The notes: a model not told the origin generated them from the sequence alone. A DNA stretch of 64,000 nucleotides from Agrobacterium salinitolerans (GCF_002008225.1 NZ_MRDH01000002.1:248001-312000); one strand, 5' to 3'. Counted from the stretch's first letter, positions 28,357 to 37,293 are shown. Made by a program: numbers and translations.

Positions 28357-28416
28357 TCAAGGCCGCGAAAAGCTGCCCCACCACCAGTTAGCAATGTTCT
28401 TAGACACGATGTTCAT
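28357..28416 (-). CDS. trpL: trp leader peptide with three consecutive Trp codons
   Basis: A 19-codon reading frame: MNIVSKNIANWWWGSFSRP. Three consecutive UGG codons let ribosome stalling report charged tRNA-Trp, controlling the terminator about 25 nt downstream. It corresponds to the S. meliloti trpL peptide peTrpL, which also has WWW. There, the released attenuator RNA (rnTrpL) and the peptide act in trans on other transcripts. No ribosome-binding site precedes the ATG, and the promoter's -10 lies six bases before it, so translation is probably leaderless. Confidence 0.93.
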   Translation of the reverse strand: MNIVSKNIANWWWGSFSRP

Positions 28417-28452
28417 AGGAAAATTGTTAGCGCGCACGATCCGCCTTGGCAA
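28416..28452 (-). promoter_or_regulatory. trp promoter giving a leaderless leader mRNA
   Basis: On the minus strand TTGCCA (28452-28447) is a -35, followed by 18 nt and AACAAT (28428-28423) as -10. Six bases later comes the A of the trpL ATG at 28416. Transcription would start at or next to that A. Confidence 0.7.
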
Positions 28453-28533
28453 GCGGATTTCGGTGAGGGAATGAACCTTACGGGCCGTGGCGGCGTTGCA
28501 CTCCTGCCGAAACGGTCAGGAGTGCCCCATAAA

Positions 28534-29457
28534 ATGCTTCATCGCCTCTGTCTTCTGGTAACCACCCTCGCATTGATTTCCGCCTCTGAACCGCCGGCGC
28601 AGGTGCCGGTGCCGCAACCGAAACCGGGTGAGGGGCAACCTGCCACTCCCTCGGAAAAGCCATCGGACGAGCCGCCGCAAAGCCCGGCGGAAGCGCCGAA
28701 ACCGGCCCCGAAGCCGCAGGTCCCGGAAGAGCGGAAACCGGATGACGGCATGACGCCGGAAGACAAGGGACCCGATGACAGCAAGAAAGGCGTGGAGAAC
28801 AAGGCGGGTGAGGGCAAAGAGGAGGGCGAACAACGGAAACCGGATGGTGACGCCGCAAAACCGGAAGAGAAGCCGCCGGAGCCGGTGAGGCCGGAAGACC
28901 CGGCCGCGCTTCAGGCATGCCTTGGCGCGTTGAAGGAGATCGGCGCTGAATTCAAACAGCTTGAGCCGATCCGCGATGCGGAGCCGGGGTGCGGCATCGA
29001 AGCGCCTGTCGAGCTTTCCGTGGTTCTGCCCGGCATCAAGCTGGAACCTTCGGGCACCATGCGCTGCGAAACCGCGCTCGCGCTTTCCCGCTGGACAAAG
29101 GAGATGATGCTGCCGGCTGCGGCTTTGGCTTTGCCTGAGAGAAAGGTAACGGCCATTGCCAATGCCTCGACCTATATCTGCCGCAACCGCAACAGCGCGG
29201 AAAACGGCAAGATTTCCGAACATGCCAAGGGCAATGCCGTCGATATTTCCACGATCGCCTTCGATAAGGGCGAGCCGTTGGTGATGAAACCGCGGGTCGA
29301 GGACGGGACGCCGGAAGGCGCTTTCCAGCGCACGATTACCGCCGCCGCCTGCCTATTCTTCCGCACGGTTCTTTCGCCCGGCAGCGACGCCACCCATCAG
29401 GATCACCTGCATCTCGACGTGCTGGAGCGAAAAGGCGGCTATCTCTATTGCCGCTGA
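28534..29457 (+). CDS. Extensin-like C-terminal domain protein, exported
   Basis: A 307-residue secreted or periplasmic protein. The signal peptide covers about residues 1-20 (MLHRLCLLVTTLALISA). A long Pro/Glu/Lys-rich disordered linker follows (about 22-130: PKPGEGQPATPSEKP and more). The extensin-like (PF06904) domain ends the protein. That domain has an M15-peptidase-like pattern, with SEHAKGNAVDIS and DHLHLD offering His/Asp zinc ligands, and three conserved Cys. A peptidoglycan-related role is plausible. The start ATG at 28534 has AGGAG 11 nt upstream. The frame is open 21 codons further, but those lack a signal peptide. It converges with the TonB-dependent receptor gene. Confidence 0.85.
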   Translation: MLHRLCLLVTTLALISASEPPAQVPVPQPKPGEGQPATPSEKPSDEPPQSPAEAPKPAPKPQVPEERKPDDGMTPEDKGPDDSKKGVENKAGEGKEEGEQRKPDGDAAKPEEKPPEPVRPEDPAALQACLGALKEIGAEFKQLEPIRDAEPGCGIEAPVELSVVLPGIKLEPSGTMRCETALALSRWTKEMMLPAAALALPERKVTAIANASTYICRNRNSAENGKISEHAKGNAVDISTIAFDKGEPLVMKPRVEDGTPEGAFQRTITAAACLFFRTVLSPGSDATHQDHLHLDVLERKGGYLYCR

Positions 29458-29458
29458 C

Positions 29459-29486
29459 AAAAAAGGGGCGACCCGAAAGCCGCCCC
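29459..29486 (-). terminator. Intrinsic terminator of the TonB-dependent receptor gene
   Basis: Minus strand: GGGGCG (29486-29481), 10-nt loop, CGCCCC (29470-29465), then six T. It lies about 30 bp after the receptor stop and a few bases after the converging extensin gene. Confidence 0.8.
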
Positions 29487-29513
29487 GACTGGAGATGATG
29501 TTTCTGCGCGGTT

Positions 29514-31754
29514 TTAGAATTTCTGGGTCAGAGAGATTTTGAAGGTGCGTCCAGCTTCGGTATAGAAGTCCACCGGCTGGTTGACGGTGCTGACGGAATT
29601 CGGGTTCACGTCGCGAACGCCGACGGCATTCCAGTATTTCCTGTCGAACAGATTGTAGATGCCGGCCTGGATGCGCAGGCCCTTGGTCTGTTCCGGTTCC
29701 CACCAGCCGGTCAGGTTGAAGACGCCGTAGCCGGGGGCGTCGAAGGTGTTGGCCACCCTGTCGTCACGCATGCCGGAGGAGAAGACACCGGTCAGTTCCG
29801 TGCCCCAGACGTCCTGCTCGTAGCCGATGCCGACGACGGATTTGAAGGGCGCGACCGTGCGAATGAATTCGTTGGTGTCGGTGTCCTTGCCATAGGCGTA
29901 AGCCAGCGAGGCATGCGCGAAGAAGCCGTTTGCGAGATCCTTGCGGACCTTGGCTTCGACACCTGATATTTCGACGTTGTTACGGTTGCGATAGGTAAAG
30001 AGCGAGCCGTTGCCCCTGCCACCGAAGCCGGGGAAGAGCGTCGTTGAGGTCGTGTACTGCTCGATGAAGTTCTTGTACTTGTTGTGGAATAGCGTCAGGC
30101 TTCCCGTCAGGTCGCCGGATGCATAGTTCGCGCCGATTTCGAAACCGTTGCTGGTCTCGGGATTGAGGGCGGAGCTACCGACCACGGCGTAACCGGAGCT
30201 GATGTTCGAGAAGTTCAGGTACAGTTCGTTGATCGTCGGGGCGCGATAGGCCATCGACCATTGTGCGAAGAGCTGCAATTCCGGCGTGACGTCATAGGTT
30301 GCAAGCAGTTTCGGCGAGAAGCGCGAGCCGCTATTGCCGGTCGGCAGGCCAAACGTTCTGTAGCCGCTGTTGCTCGAAACCGAGCCGTCAGGATCGTAAT
30401 CATAGGAATCGAAGCGCAGGCCGGGGGTCAGGCGGAAGCCGTTGCCGAAGGCGATTTCGTCATCGAGATAAAGGCCGAGGCTCTTGCCGCTCACGTCAGG
30501 CATGTCGGACTGGGAGGAAGACGTCACTCCTGCCGTGTTGGCGAAAAGCTCCTGGCTGAAATCGGTGGTCATGGCGTTGCCACCGAAACGGACCGTGTGC
30601 TGCACGCCGCCAAGCTCGAAGCCGGATTCAAGGCCGCCGACGATGCCGAAGGCGCTGTTGCGCATGCTGTCTTCGCGAATATAGAGCGAATTATTGGTCA
30701 GGCGGTCACCGGCGCCGGACTCCTTGGAAAGACGCGTCCAGTAGAGCGAAAGATTGGCGGCATCGATCACGCCGTCGGTCGAAGGCGCTTCGTATTCGTA
30801 ATCGAGCGATACGCGATCACGTTCCGTATCCTCGTAGCCCCGGTAGTCGCCGATCCGGTAGGTCGAGCCTGAAACGCTCACGCCCTGCAGGGTCTTCATG
30901 TCGCTACGGTTTCTCAGCGAATAACGCTCGGCCGTCAGCCCGATGCTGTGACCGCCCTCCAGATCCTGCCGGATCTTGAACATCAGGTTGCTTTCGTAGG
31001 TGTCGGCGGGGTTTGGCTTGGTGCGGCGTGTTCCGTAGATATCGGCCGTGCCCTTGTTGTCTGTCTCGTTGCCGCGCTTGTAGGAGCCCTGGAACAGAAC
31101 TGACGTATTCTCGATCTTCTTGGCGACAGCGAGCGATCCGCCCACGCTTCTGTCTTCGCTGTCATAGGTGGTCTTTGCCACACCGCCCCAGTCCTTGCCT
31201 TCGCCGATCAGGTCTTCCGGCTCGAGCGTGCGCAGCACCAGCGCGCCGCCGAGAGCACCGGAGCCGATACGGCTGGAATCTGCACCGCGCACCACATCGA
31301 CCGTCGAGAGCGAGGAAAAATCGAAGCTCGAATTCGTATTGCTGAGGGTGGTCGTGGCCTGACCCCGCCGGGCGAAGTTTTCGAAGAAGGGAACGGGAAT
31401 ATTGTCGATCAAGGTGACGACACGCGCGCCGCCGAGGCCGCGAATGAACAGGCCGCCGGGCCGGCCGGGCTTGGCATCGACGTAATCGACGCCCGGTTCC
31501 GTGCTGTTGCCGAGGTCCTTGATGCTGCCGATGTCTTTTTTGCGGATGTCTTCCGCTGTCGTCTGGCTCGCCAGCGGCGTGTCAGCGGCGGCATTGACGC
31601 TTTTGACACGCTTGCCCTTGACGATGATCCTTTCAAGCGTGGTGGCGCCGTCCGCCTGCGACGCGGTATTCTGTGCCAGGGCGGGGCCGGCAAGCGGCAG
31701 AAGAGAGATGGCAGTGCACAAAAGCAGCGCGGAATGCGTGCGCGAAATGGACAT
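29514..31754 (-). CDS. TonB-dependent receptor, hemoglobin/transferrin/lactoferrin family
   Basis: Outer-membrane active transporter, 746 residues. Signal peptide of about 27 residues (ending GPALAQN), TonB box near TLERIIVKG, plug domain with FIRGLGGARVVTLIDNIPVP and VDVVRGADSSRIGSGALGG, then a 22-strand barrel ending in the aromatic TFKISLTQKF. It belongs to the heme/hemoglobin receptor group (compare S. meliloti ShmR). The FRAP motif reads YRAP and NPNL reads NPET. The stretch between them contains no His, although that His is important in classical heme receptors. The heme assignment is therefore tentative. Two iron boxes upstream indicate RirA control. No transport operon follows. Confidence 0.87.
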   Translation of the reverse strand: MSISRTHSALLLCTAISLLPLAGPALAQNTASQADGATTLERIIVKGKRVKSVNAAADTPLASQTTAEDIRKKDIGSIKDLGNSTEPGVDYVDAKPGRPGGLFIRGLGGARVVTLIDNIPVPFFENFARRGQATTTLSNTNSSFDFSSLSTVDVVRGADSSRIGSGALGGALVLRTLEPEDLIGEGKDWGGVAKTTYDSEDRSVGGSLAVAKKIENTSVLFQGSYKRGNETDNKGTADIYGTRRTKPNPADTYESNLMFKIRQDLEGGHSIGLTAERYSLRNRSDMKTLQGVSVSGSTYRIGDYRGYEDTERDRVSLDYEYEAPSTDGVIDAANLSLYWTRLSKESGAGDRLTNNSLYIREDSMRNSAFGIVGGLESGFELGGVQHTVRFGGNAMTTDFSQELFANTAGVTSSSQSDMPDVSGKSLGLYLDDEIAFGNGFRLTPGLRFDSYDYDPDGSVSSNSGYRTFGLPTGNSGSRFSPKLLATYDVTPELQLFAQWSMAYRAPTINELYLNFSNISSGYAVVGSSALNPETSNGFEIGANYASGDLTGSLTLFHNKYKNFIEQYTTSTTLFPGFGGRGNGSLFTYRNRNNVEISGVEAKVRKDLANGFFAHASLAYAYGKDTDTNEFIRTVAPFKSVVGIGYEQDVWGTELTGVFSSGMRDDRVANTFDAPGYGVFNLTGWWEPEQTKGLRIQAGIYNLFDRKYWNAVGVRDVNPNSVSTVNQPVDFYTEAGRTFKISLTQKF

Positions 31755-32096
31755 TAATTACCCCCAGGTAGGCGCGCGAACGGGCCGCGGCGTGCGAAGG
31801 CACGCCGCGCTTGCCGCTGCGGCTGAAACTGTTTTGATTGTTACGGGCGAGCCGATAAGCGAGGACTAAAAAACATGATGATAACTGTCAACATATTATA
31901 TATGACTTTTCCAATCATGTTTTAAAGCATAACGGTATGTTGCAAAAATATGACGCTTATCCGTTCTCGGACCTGATCGGTGAATAGGTGCGAAAACGCC
32001 ACGGTATGGTCAAAGTCCGGACATGGCGGCTTGCTAGGATATTCGCAGCCAGTTTACATGGCGGTACAATAAATGGACTATTAATCGGATACGGAA
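31755..32096. other. Divergent intergenic region with the receptor promoter
   Basis: A 342-bp spacer between the receptor and yqhA. The part near 31870-31920 is AT-rich and holds two iron-box motifs. The remainder shows no reading frame or hairpin that I can support. Confidence 0.5.
31876..31917 (-). promoter_or_regulatory. Two RirA-type iron-responsive boxes
   Basis: Two TGA-N9-TCA motifs: TGATGATAACTGTCA (31876-31890) and TGACTTTTCCAATCA (31903-31917), centres 27 bp apart. TGA-N9-TCA is the described IRO motif for RirA in Rhizobiales. Repression in iron-replete cells is predicted. They lie about 120-160 bp before the receptor start. Confidence 0.7.
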
Positions 32097-32618
32097 ATGA
32101 AGTCTCTTGAACTGCTCGTTGAGCGGATCATCCTCTCCAGCCGCTGGTTGCTCGTCGTTTTTTATCTCGGGCTCGTCGCGGCGCTGGCGGTTTATGCGTT
32201 TTCCTTCGCGCTCAAGTTTCTGAAAGTTGCCAAGAACGTTTTCACCTATGACGAAGCGGACATGATCCTCGCCATGCTGGGTCTGATCGATGCGGCGCTG
32301 GTTGCCAGCCTGATCGTCATGGTGATGATTTCCGGTTACGAGAACTTCGTCAGCCGCTTCGACGATGCCGATGCCGAGGTTTCCTTTCTGGGCAAGCTCG
32401 ATTCCGGCAGCCTGAAGATCAAGGTCGCGTCGTCGATCGTGGCGATCTCGTCGATCCACCTGCTGCAAATCTTCCTCAACGCCAGTCAATATTCGGACAG
32501 CAAGTTGATGTGGTTCACCATCATTCATCTGGCTTTTGTCGTCTCGGCGGTCATGCTCGGTTTCCTGGAAAAACTGATGGCCAAGCCGAAAGGCAAATCC
32601 GAAAAGCCGGTGCTTTGA
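32097..32618 (+). CDS. YqhA/UPF0114 family membrane protein
   Basis: Inner-membrane protein of 173 residues with four predicted helices. The family's conserved elements are LVERIILSSRWLLVVFYLGL at the N-terminus, AMLGLIDAALVASLIVMVMI in helix 2-3, and the loop GYENFVSRF. Function is unknown across the family. The gene is transcribed toward the LuxR-type regulator 100 bp downstream and diverges from the iron-regulated receptor. Confidence 0.88.
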   Translation: MKSLELLVERIILSSRWLLVVFYLGLVAALAVYAFSFALKFLKVAKNVFTYDEADMILAMLGLIDAALVASLIVMVMISGYENFVSRFDDADAEVSFLGKLDSGSLKIKVASSIVAISSIHLLQIFLNASQYSDSKLMWFTIIHLAFVVSAVMLGFLEKLMAKPKGKSEKPVL

Positions 32619-32718
32619 TCAGGGTGGTCCAGCCGATATGAAGGTCGCAACCCCGTTCTGGCCATGCCGCATGTTTCTCGCTCCGGGCGCTGCGTCCCGG
32701 GGTGGCGGGGGTGTGTGA

Positions 32719-33435
32719 ATGGTGAAGACGGAGCGTCAGGCTAGGCTTTGCAGCGATCTGTCGGCTGCCGCCGACAAATCCCAATGGCTGGAGGCGCTGC
32801 GGGAAGTGATGCGCGCCTTCGGTTACGCCTATGTGACCCTGTTGCGGTTGCCCGACGGCCAGAATGCCTATGCCCTACCGACGGTTGTCGAAAGCAGCCT
32901 GCCCATCTGGGTCGTGAATGCAATGACCAGGGATGGCGCGCTTGGGGACTGTCCCGTCATCAAGCGCGGCGCGTCGTCGATGATGCCGCAATATTGGTCG
33001 CTGCAGGATCCGGATATTGCCTGCGGACCGCTGGTGGATGCGGCGGCCTCGCTGAGCAGCATGGGCATTACGTCCGGTCTGATGGTGCCGGTGCACGGCA
33101 TGTACGGCAACCGGCATCTGATGAATTTCGCGGGCGATCGCGATATTCTGCCGCAAGCCGCGCTCAACGAGCTGGGCATGATCGTGCTGCATGCGCTGGA
33201 GGTTTATGACCGGCTTTGCCGCACCAACTCAAAAGGTCCATCGCCGCTGACGAAGCGTGAACTCGATGTGGTGCGCTGGACGGCGCAGGGAAAGACCTCC
33301 GTGGAGATAGCCGAGCTTCTGTCCATCTCGGAACATACCGTCAATGCCTATATGAACAACGCCATCCGCAAGCTCGACTGCGTCAACCGCACCCAGCTGG
33401 TGGCCAAGACCATACGCCTTGGCCTGATAGACTGA
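32719..33435 (+). CDS. LuxR-type regulator with degenerate autoinducer-binding domain (LuxR solo)
   Basis: A 238-residue regulator. The N-terminal domain (about 10-165) resembles the acyl-homoserine-lactone-binding domain. W64, D77, P79, W93 and Gly near 120 fit the conserved pocket, but the Asp-Pro pair is split (DCP) and the pocket Tyr following Trp is replaced. The C-terminal LuxR helix-turn-helix (about 175-235) has LTKRELDVVRWTAQGKTSVE and SISEHTVNAYMNNAIRKL. No luxI-type synthase lies nearby, so it is a solo that may sense a foreign or different ligand, or none. Start ATG at 32719 lacks a strong ribosome-binding site. Confidence 0.82.
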   Translation: MVKTERQARLCSDLSAAADKSQWLEALREVMRAFGYAYVTLLRLPDGQNAYALPTVVESSLPIWVVNAMTRDGALGDCPVIKRGASSMMPQYWSLQDPDIACGPLVDAAASLSSMGITSGLMVPVHGMYGNRHLMNFAGDRDILPQAALNELGMIVLHALEVYDRLCRTNSKGPSPLTKRELDVVRWTAQGKTSVEIAELLSISEHTVNAYMNNAIRKLDCVNRTQLVAKTIRLGLID

Positions 33436-33465
33436 TCGATCCTGTCGTTCCCGGCAGGCCTCGCC

Positions 33466-34623
33466 TTACCGGTCGAGAACAGAGCGAAGTTCGACGAGGT
33501 TCGAGCGAACCCGCAGGACGTAAAATCCCATGGTGGCAAGGTGCGACGGCATGATCCAGCCGCTTTCCTCGCCGTTGGAAATGATCGCTGGCTGGATACG
33601 CAGTGCGGCACGGGTCTGCGACAGCGTGTCGTTCCACAGGTTGGTCAGGTTGCGCTCGCGGATGACCTGCGCGAAGTCCGATCCGGCCGCGGAAAGCACG
33701 CCGTAATAACCGTAAAGCTGGCCATAGGCGAACCAGAAGCGGTCATCGGCACGGGTATCGAACCAGCCGCCATTATAGTTTTCCGAACGTTCGCGAAGGA
33801 TCGCCGAAGTCGAACCGATGTCGCCGGCGATACGGTCGATGAACTGGATCAGGTTGTCGGCGCGGGTGTCAAAAACCGCCTTGCAGGCCGTGAGTTCGCC
33901 GTTGAAGGCCTGGAAGCTGCGGATGGCGGCGCGGTAATAGCTGGGGGTCGGCGTCTTCGGGCCGAAGGGATCGAGGCCGAAATACCAGGAATATTCGCTG
34001 AACTGCATGTTCCCGCGTGCTTCCTGGAGATTGTTGTTGATGCCGGAGGTTCCGCGCACGCGGCCGAGCGTATCCACCAGTTCCACCGAGGTGCGGCGCA
34101 CGGCCTGGTTTACGCCGCGCTGGAAAGACGCCTTGTTGTCCAGAAACGGCGTGCTGTCCCAGTCCATGCCGAAGAGGCCGAGGCGATAGAGCAGCATGGA
34201 GGAAATCCATGCGTTCTGGTTGACGTTGAAATCGGTGAGATCGGCGGCCGCGTCAACGATGGCCGAACGCTGGCAGACCGGCGCGGATGTGTTTGCGGCT
34301 ACACCGGTTGCGCCGGCGGCGGCAGCAGGGGTTACGGCCGGCAATTCCTGTCCGGGGGGCACGGTGCGTTCGGCAAGTTTGTAACGGGAAATGTAATCCG
34401 GATCGAAATTCGTCCAGACCTGCGTCTGCCAGACAAAATATCCGTAGAAACCGGCCAGCAGGATGACGATCAGAGCAATCGGGCCCTTGATGAGCCAGTT
34501 GCGACCGCTGTACCAGCCATGCGCGGCCATGAAGGGCCATAAAAGCCACGCGACGAGAAGACCGGCAGCCTTGCCGATGGCGCTGAAACCTGCCTGAATC
34601 AAAGCGGTGATCCGGTCTATCAT
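33466..34623 (-). CDS. DUF2333 family membrane-anchored protein
   Basis: A 385-residue protein with one N-terminal membrane helix region (about 45-68: GPIALIVILLAGFYGYFVW) and a large exported domain. It matches DUF2333, for example YISRYKLAERTVPPGQE, DLTDFNVNQNAWISSMLLYR, WYFGLDPFGPKTPTPSYYR, and the Trp-rich FWFAYGQLYGYYGVL. Function is unknown. A conserved envelope role is likely given wide distribution in Gram-negatives. AGGAGA lies before the ATG. It converges with the LuxR gene and leads on its strand from pseudoazurin. Confidence 0.82.
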   Translation of the reverse strand: MIDRITALIQAGFSAIGKAAGLLVAWLLWPFMAAHGWYSGRNWLIKGPIALIVILLAGFYGYFVWQTQVWTNFDPDYISRYKLAERTVPPGQELPAVTPAAAAGATGVAANTSAPVCQRSAIVDAAADLTDFNVNQNAWISSMLLYRLGLFGMDWDSTPFLDNKASFQRGVNQAVRRTSVELVDTLGRVRGTSGINNNLQEARGNMQFSEYSWYFGLDPFGPKTPTPSYYRAAIRSFQAFNGELTACKAVFDTRADNLIQFIDRIAGDIGSTSAILRERSENYNGGWFDTRADDRFWFAYGQLYGYYGVLSAAGSDFAQVIRERNLTNLWNDTLSQTRAALRIQPAIISNGEESGWIMPSHLATMGFYVLRVRSNLVELRSVLDR

Positions 34624-34858
34624 GTCGTCATCGTCTCCTCTGCCCGTGGGCCGGATGCGGCAAGAAAAATCCGCGGTTCGGCAGGGTGCCTTTGGCGTTG
34701 CCTGTCAACCGCGGTCATTTACTGTCTTCCAGATATGTCCCGGTCAACCGGGATACAACATGATTGCGAAACTTTTCTCAACCTGCGGTCCGCGCCGGCC
34801 GTCATGGCTTTTCACACGGATTGTGGAACAGCCGCCGCGGAACCGAAGGCATATGTGG

Positions 34859-35311
34859 TTAGAGGCCGAGCTTGGCGATCTCGTCATTCAGGCGGTCGCG
34901 CGCCTTTTTCGGCAGTTTGCCGTTCTTGACGGCGTCAAGATTGGCCGGCGCCGCATCGCCGACGACGACGAGGGCGATCATGCCCATGCCGAGATGCGGT
35001 GTGCATTTGACGACGTAGGCGCCTTCCTTCTCGACGATCACCTTCACCGTCTCGTTCATCTTGCCCTTGAAGTCTGCGACGCCCTCGGGGATCATGTCCT
35101 TCACGGCGGCCGCATCATGGCCCTTGTCGACCGGGACGAAGGTGATGATGTCGCCGACGGCGGCCTTGACGGTTGCGGGTTCAAAGACCATCGCCTGGCC
35201 GTCGCTGCCCTTGTTGAGCATCTTCACTTCGATTTCGGCAGCAAGGGCGGGAAAGGCGAAAAGACCTGCGAGAATGGCGAGGCCGGCGAATTTGGCAGTT
35301 CTGTTCTGCAT
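34859..35311 (-). CDS. Pseudoazurin
   Basis: Periplasmic type I blue-copper protein, 150 residues with a 26-residue signal peptide (ending FPALAAE). It donates electrons to copper nitrite reductase or similar enzymes. Copper ligands are His in VPVDKGHDAAAVK, then Cys, His and Met in VVKCTPHLGMGM. The start ATG at 35311 has AGGAG 9 nt before it. The open frame of 39 further codons is basic and not credible. No nitrite reductase gene lies in the window, so its partner is encoded elsewhere. No FNR-type box was recognised upstream. Confidence 0.93.
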   Translation of the reverse strand: MQNRTAKFAGLAILAGLFAFPALAAEIEVKMLNKGSDGQAMVFEPATVKAAVGDIITFVPVDKGHDAAAVKDMIPEGVADFKGKMNETVKVIVEKEGAYVVKCTPHLGMGMIALVVVGDAAPANLDAVKNGKLPKKARDRLNDEIAKLGL

Positions 35312-35424
35312 AGTTTTGCTCCTGAGAGAAAGCACATCCACGCGAATGTGTCGCCGTCGTCTTAGCCCGGGAGCAGGGCGGCCATCTTTGCGGAAAATCA
35401 AATGCGGCAACCGGACGCAGATGT

Positions 35425-36006
35425 TCACTCGCCCTTGAAGGTCTCCACCCAGTGGCGGCGGCAGAAGGAAACATATTTCTCGTTGCCGCCGACATCGATC
35501 TGCGCGCCTTCCGTCACGACCTTTCCTTCACTGTCGAAGCGGGCCACCATCGTCGCCTTGCGGCCGCAATGGCAGATGGTGCGGATTTCGCGAAGCTCGT
35601 CGGCAATGGCAAGCAGTTCTTTCGAGGCGGGGAAGAGCTTGCCCTGAAAGTCCGTGCGCAGGCCGTAGGTCATGACCGGGATGTTCAGCCTGTCGACAAT
35701 GTCGGCAAGCTGCCAGACATGGTGTTCGGAGAGAAAGTTGGCTTCATCGACAAAAACGCAGGCGACCGGCGCTTCGGCGGTGAGGGCCGATACTTCGGCG
35801 AACAGGTCGGTTTTGTCATCGAAGGTCAGGGCGTCGGAGGACAGACCGATGCGCGAAGCAACACGGCCGACGCCGGCCCGGTCGTCAAAGGCAGCGGTGA
35901 AAATCAGCGTGCGCATGCCGCGCTCCTGATAATTATAGGAGGCCTGCAGCAGCATGGTCGATTTGCCGGCATTCATCGTCGAATAATTGAAATAGAGTTT
36001 TGCCAT
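35425..36006 (-). CDS. tdk: Thymidine kinase
   Basis: Type II thymidine kinase of 193 residues for thymidine salvage, cytoplasmic. The P-loop is [10 protein letters not shown], the DEANF motif for Mg and base binding is [20 protein letters not shown], the lasso region is [15 protein letters not shown], and zinc ligands include CHCGRKATM and FCRRHW. The start ATG at 36006 follows GGAG in CTGGAGTGGATA. The 24 codons before it are not conserved-looking. It lies 113 bp before pseudoazurin on the same strand. Confidence 0.95.
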   Translation of the reverse strand: MAKLYFNYSTMNAGKSTMLLQASYNYQERGMRTLIFTAAFDDRAGVGRVASRIGLSSDALTFDDKTDLFAEVSALTAEAPVACVFVDEANFLSEHHVWQLADIVDRLNIPVMTYGLRTDFQGKLFPASKELLAIADELREIRTICHCGRKATMVARFDSEGKVVTEGAQIDVGGNEKYVSFCRRHWVETFKGE

Positions 36007-36339
36007 TATCCACTCCAGGAGCACCGTTTCGTCATTCCGACGTGCGTTTGAATGCTCCAGCCTCATCAATCGGCACACCGTGTTTCACAATCGGTCCCGG
36101 ATTTCCAGCCGATGCTGCATTCAGCGTCTTTTGACGGCGAAGAGGCGGGTTGAAAAGTATGGCTATGTGAAAAACACAGATTTCTACGGTCTGTCCTTTT
36201 TCGACATTGCTCCGCTGAATACCGACATTTTCACGATTTTGTCGCAAACGGTGCGCCAAAGCACGCAAATGCGCGCGAGTTGATTGTGTCCGGCAGATAT
36301 TGATAATGGCAAGGGAACGAAAAACAGGGAGCAAGCCAT
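36007..36339. other. Intergenic region upstream of choX and tdk
   Basis: A 333-bp divergent spacer holding both promoters. I see no reading frame, strong hairpin or named regulatory box. The purine-rich AGGGAGCAAG before choX is its ribosome-binding site. Confidence 0.4.
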
Positions 36340-37293
36340 ATGTTTGCAAATAGAAGCCGCTGTCTGGCCCTGGCCGCAGCAATCTCCTCCATGACGTTCA
36401 GTGCGGCCGGTGCTGCGGAACCGGCAAGCTGTGGCACAGTGCGCTTTTCCGATGTCGGCTGGACCGACATCACCGCCACGACGGCGACCGCCACCGTGCT
36501 TCTGAAAAGCCTTGGCTATGAAACTGACGTCAAACTTCTCTCCGTACCCGTTACCTACACATCCCTGAAAAACAAGGACATCGACGTCTTCCTCGGCAAC
36601 TGGATGCCGACCATGGAAGGCGATATCGCGCCCTATCGCGAAGACAAATCCGTCGAGACGCTACGGGAAAACCTGACCGGCGCGAAATACACGCTGGCGA
36701 CCAACGCCAAGGGCGCCGAACTCGGTATCAAGGACTTCAAGGACATCGCCACCCACAGCGCCGAACTCGGCGGCAAGATCTATGGCATCGAGCCGGGCAA
36801 TGACGGCAATCGCCTGATTCTCGACATGGTGGCCAAGGACAGTTTCGGTCTGAAGTCGTTCGAGGTGGTCGAGTCGTCCGAACAGGGTATGCTCTCCCAG
36901 GTGGCCCGCGCTGAAAAATCCGGCGAGCCCATCGTCTTCCTCGGCTGGGAACCGCATCCCATGAATGCGAATTTCAAACTGACCTATCTGACCGGCGGCG
37001 ACGATGTCTTCGGCCCCAATCTCGGTGGCGCGACGATCTATACCAATGTCCGCAAGGGTTACGTCGAGGAATGCCCGAATGTGGGCGCCTTCCTCAAGAA
37101 CCTGCAATTTTCCCTGCCCATGGAAAACGAGATCATGGGCAAGATCCTGAATGACGGCCTTGAGGGCGAGGCGGCTGCAACCGCCTGGCTGAAGGCCAAT
37201 CCGACGGCGATCGAGCCCTGGCTCGCCAATGTCAAGACCAAGGACGGCAGCGCTGATGCCCTGCCTGCCGCCAAGAAAGCTCTCGGCCTCTAA
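36340..37293 (+). CDS. choX: Choline ABC transporter, periplasmic binding protein
   Basis: Periplasmic choline-binding lipoprotein-like receptor, 317 residues with a signal peptide of about 25 residues (ending AAGAAE). Type II binding-protein fold of the OpuAC group. The aromatic box expected for quaternary ammonium binding is visible in VGWTDI, LGNWMPTM, GAKYTLAT and VFLGWEPHPMN, the last being the ChoX signature. ChoXWV in S. meliloti is high-affinity, choline-inducible and feeds glycine betaine synthesis. The downstream gap to choW is 285 bp, long for an operon, and contains GC-rich repeats that may uncouple levels of ChoX from the permease. Confidence 0.94.
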   Translation: MFANRSRCLALAAAISSMTFSAAGAAEPASCGTVRFSDVGWTDITATTATATVLLKSLGYETDVKLLSVPVTYTSLKNKDIDVFLGNWMPTMEGDIAPYREDKSVETLRENLTGAKYTLATNAKGAELGIKDFKDIATHSAELGGKIYGIEPGNDGNRLILDMVAKDSFGLKSFEVVESSEQGMLSQVARAEKSGEPIVFLGWEPHPMNANFKLTYLTGGDDVFGPNLGGATIYTNVRKGYVEECPNVGAFLKNLQFSLPMENEIMGKILNDGLEGEAAATAWLKANPTAIEPWLANVKTKDGSADALPAAKKALGL

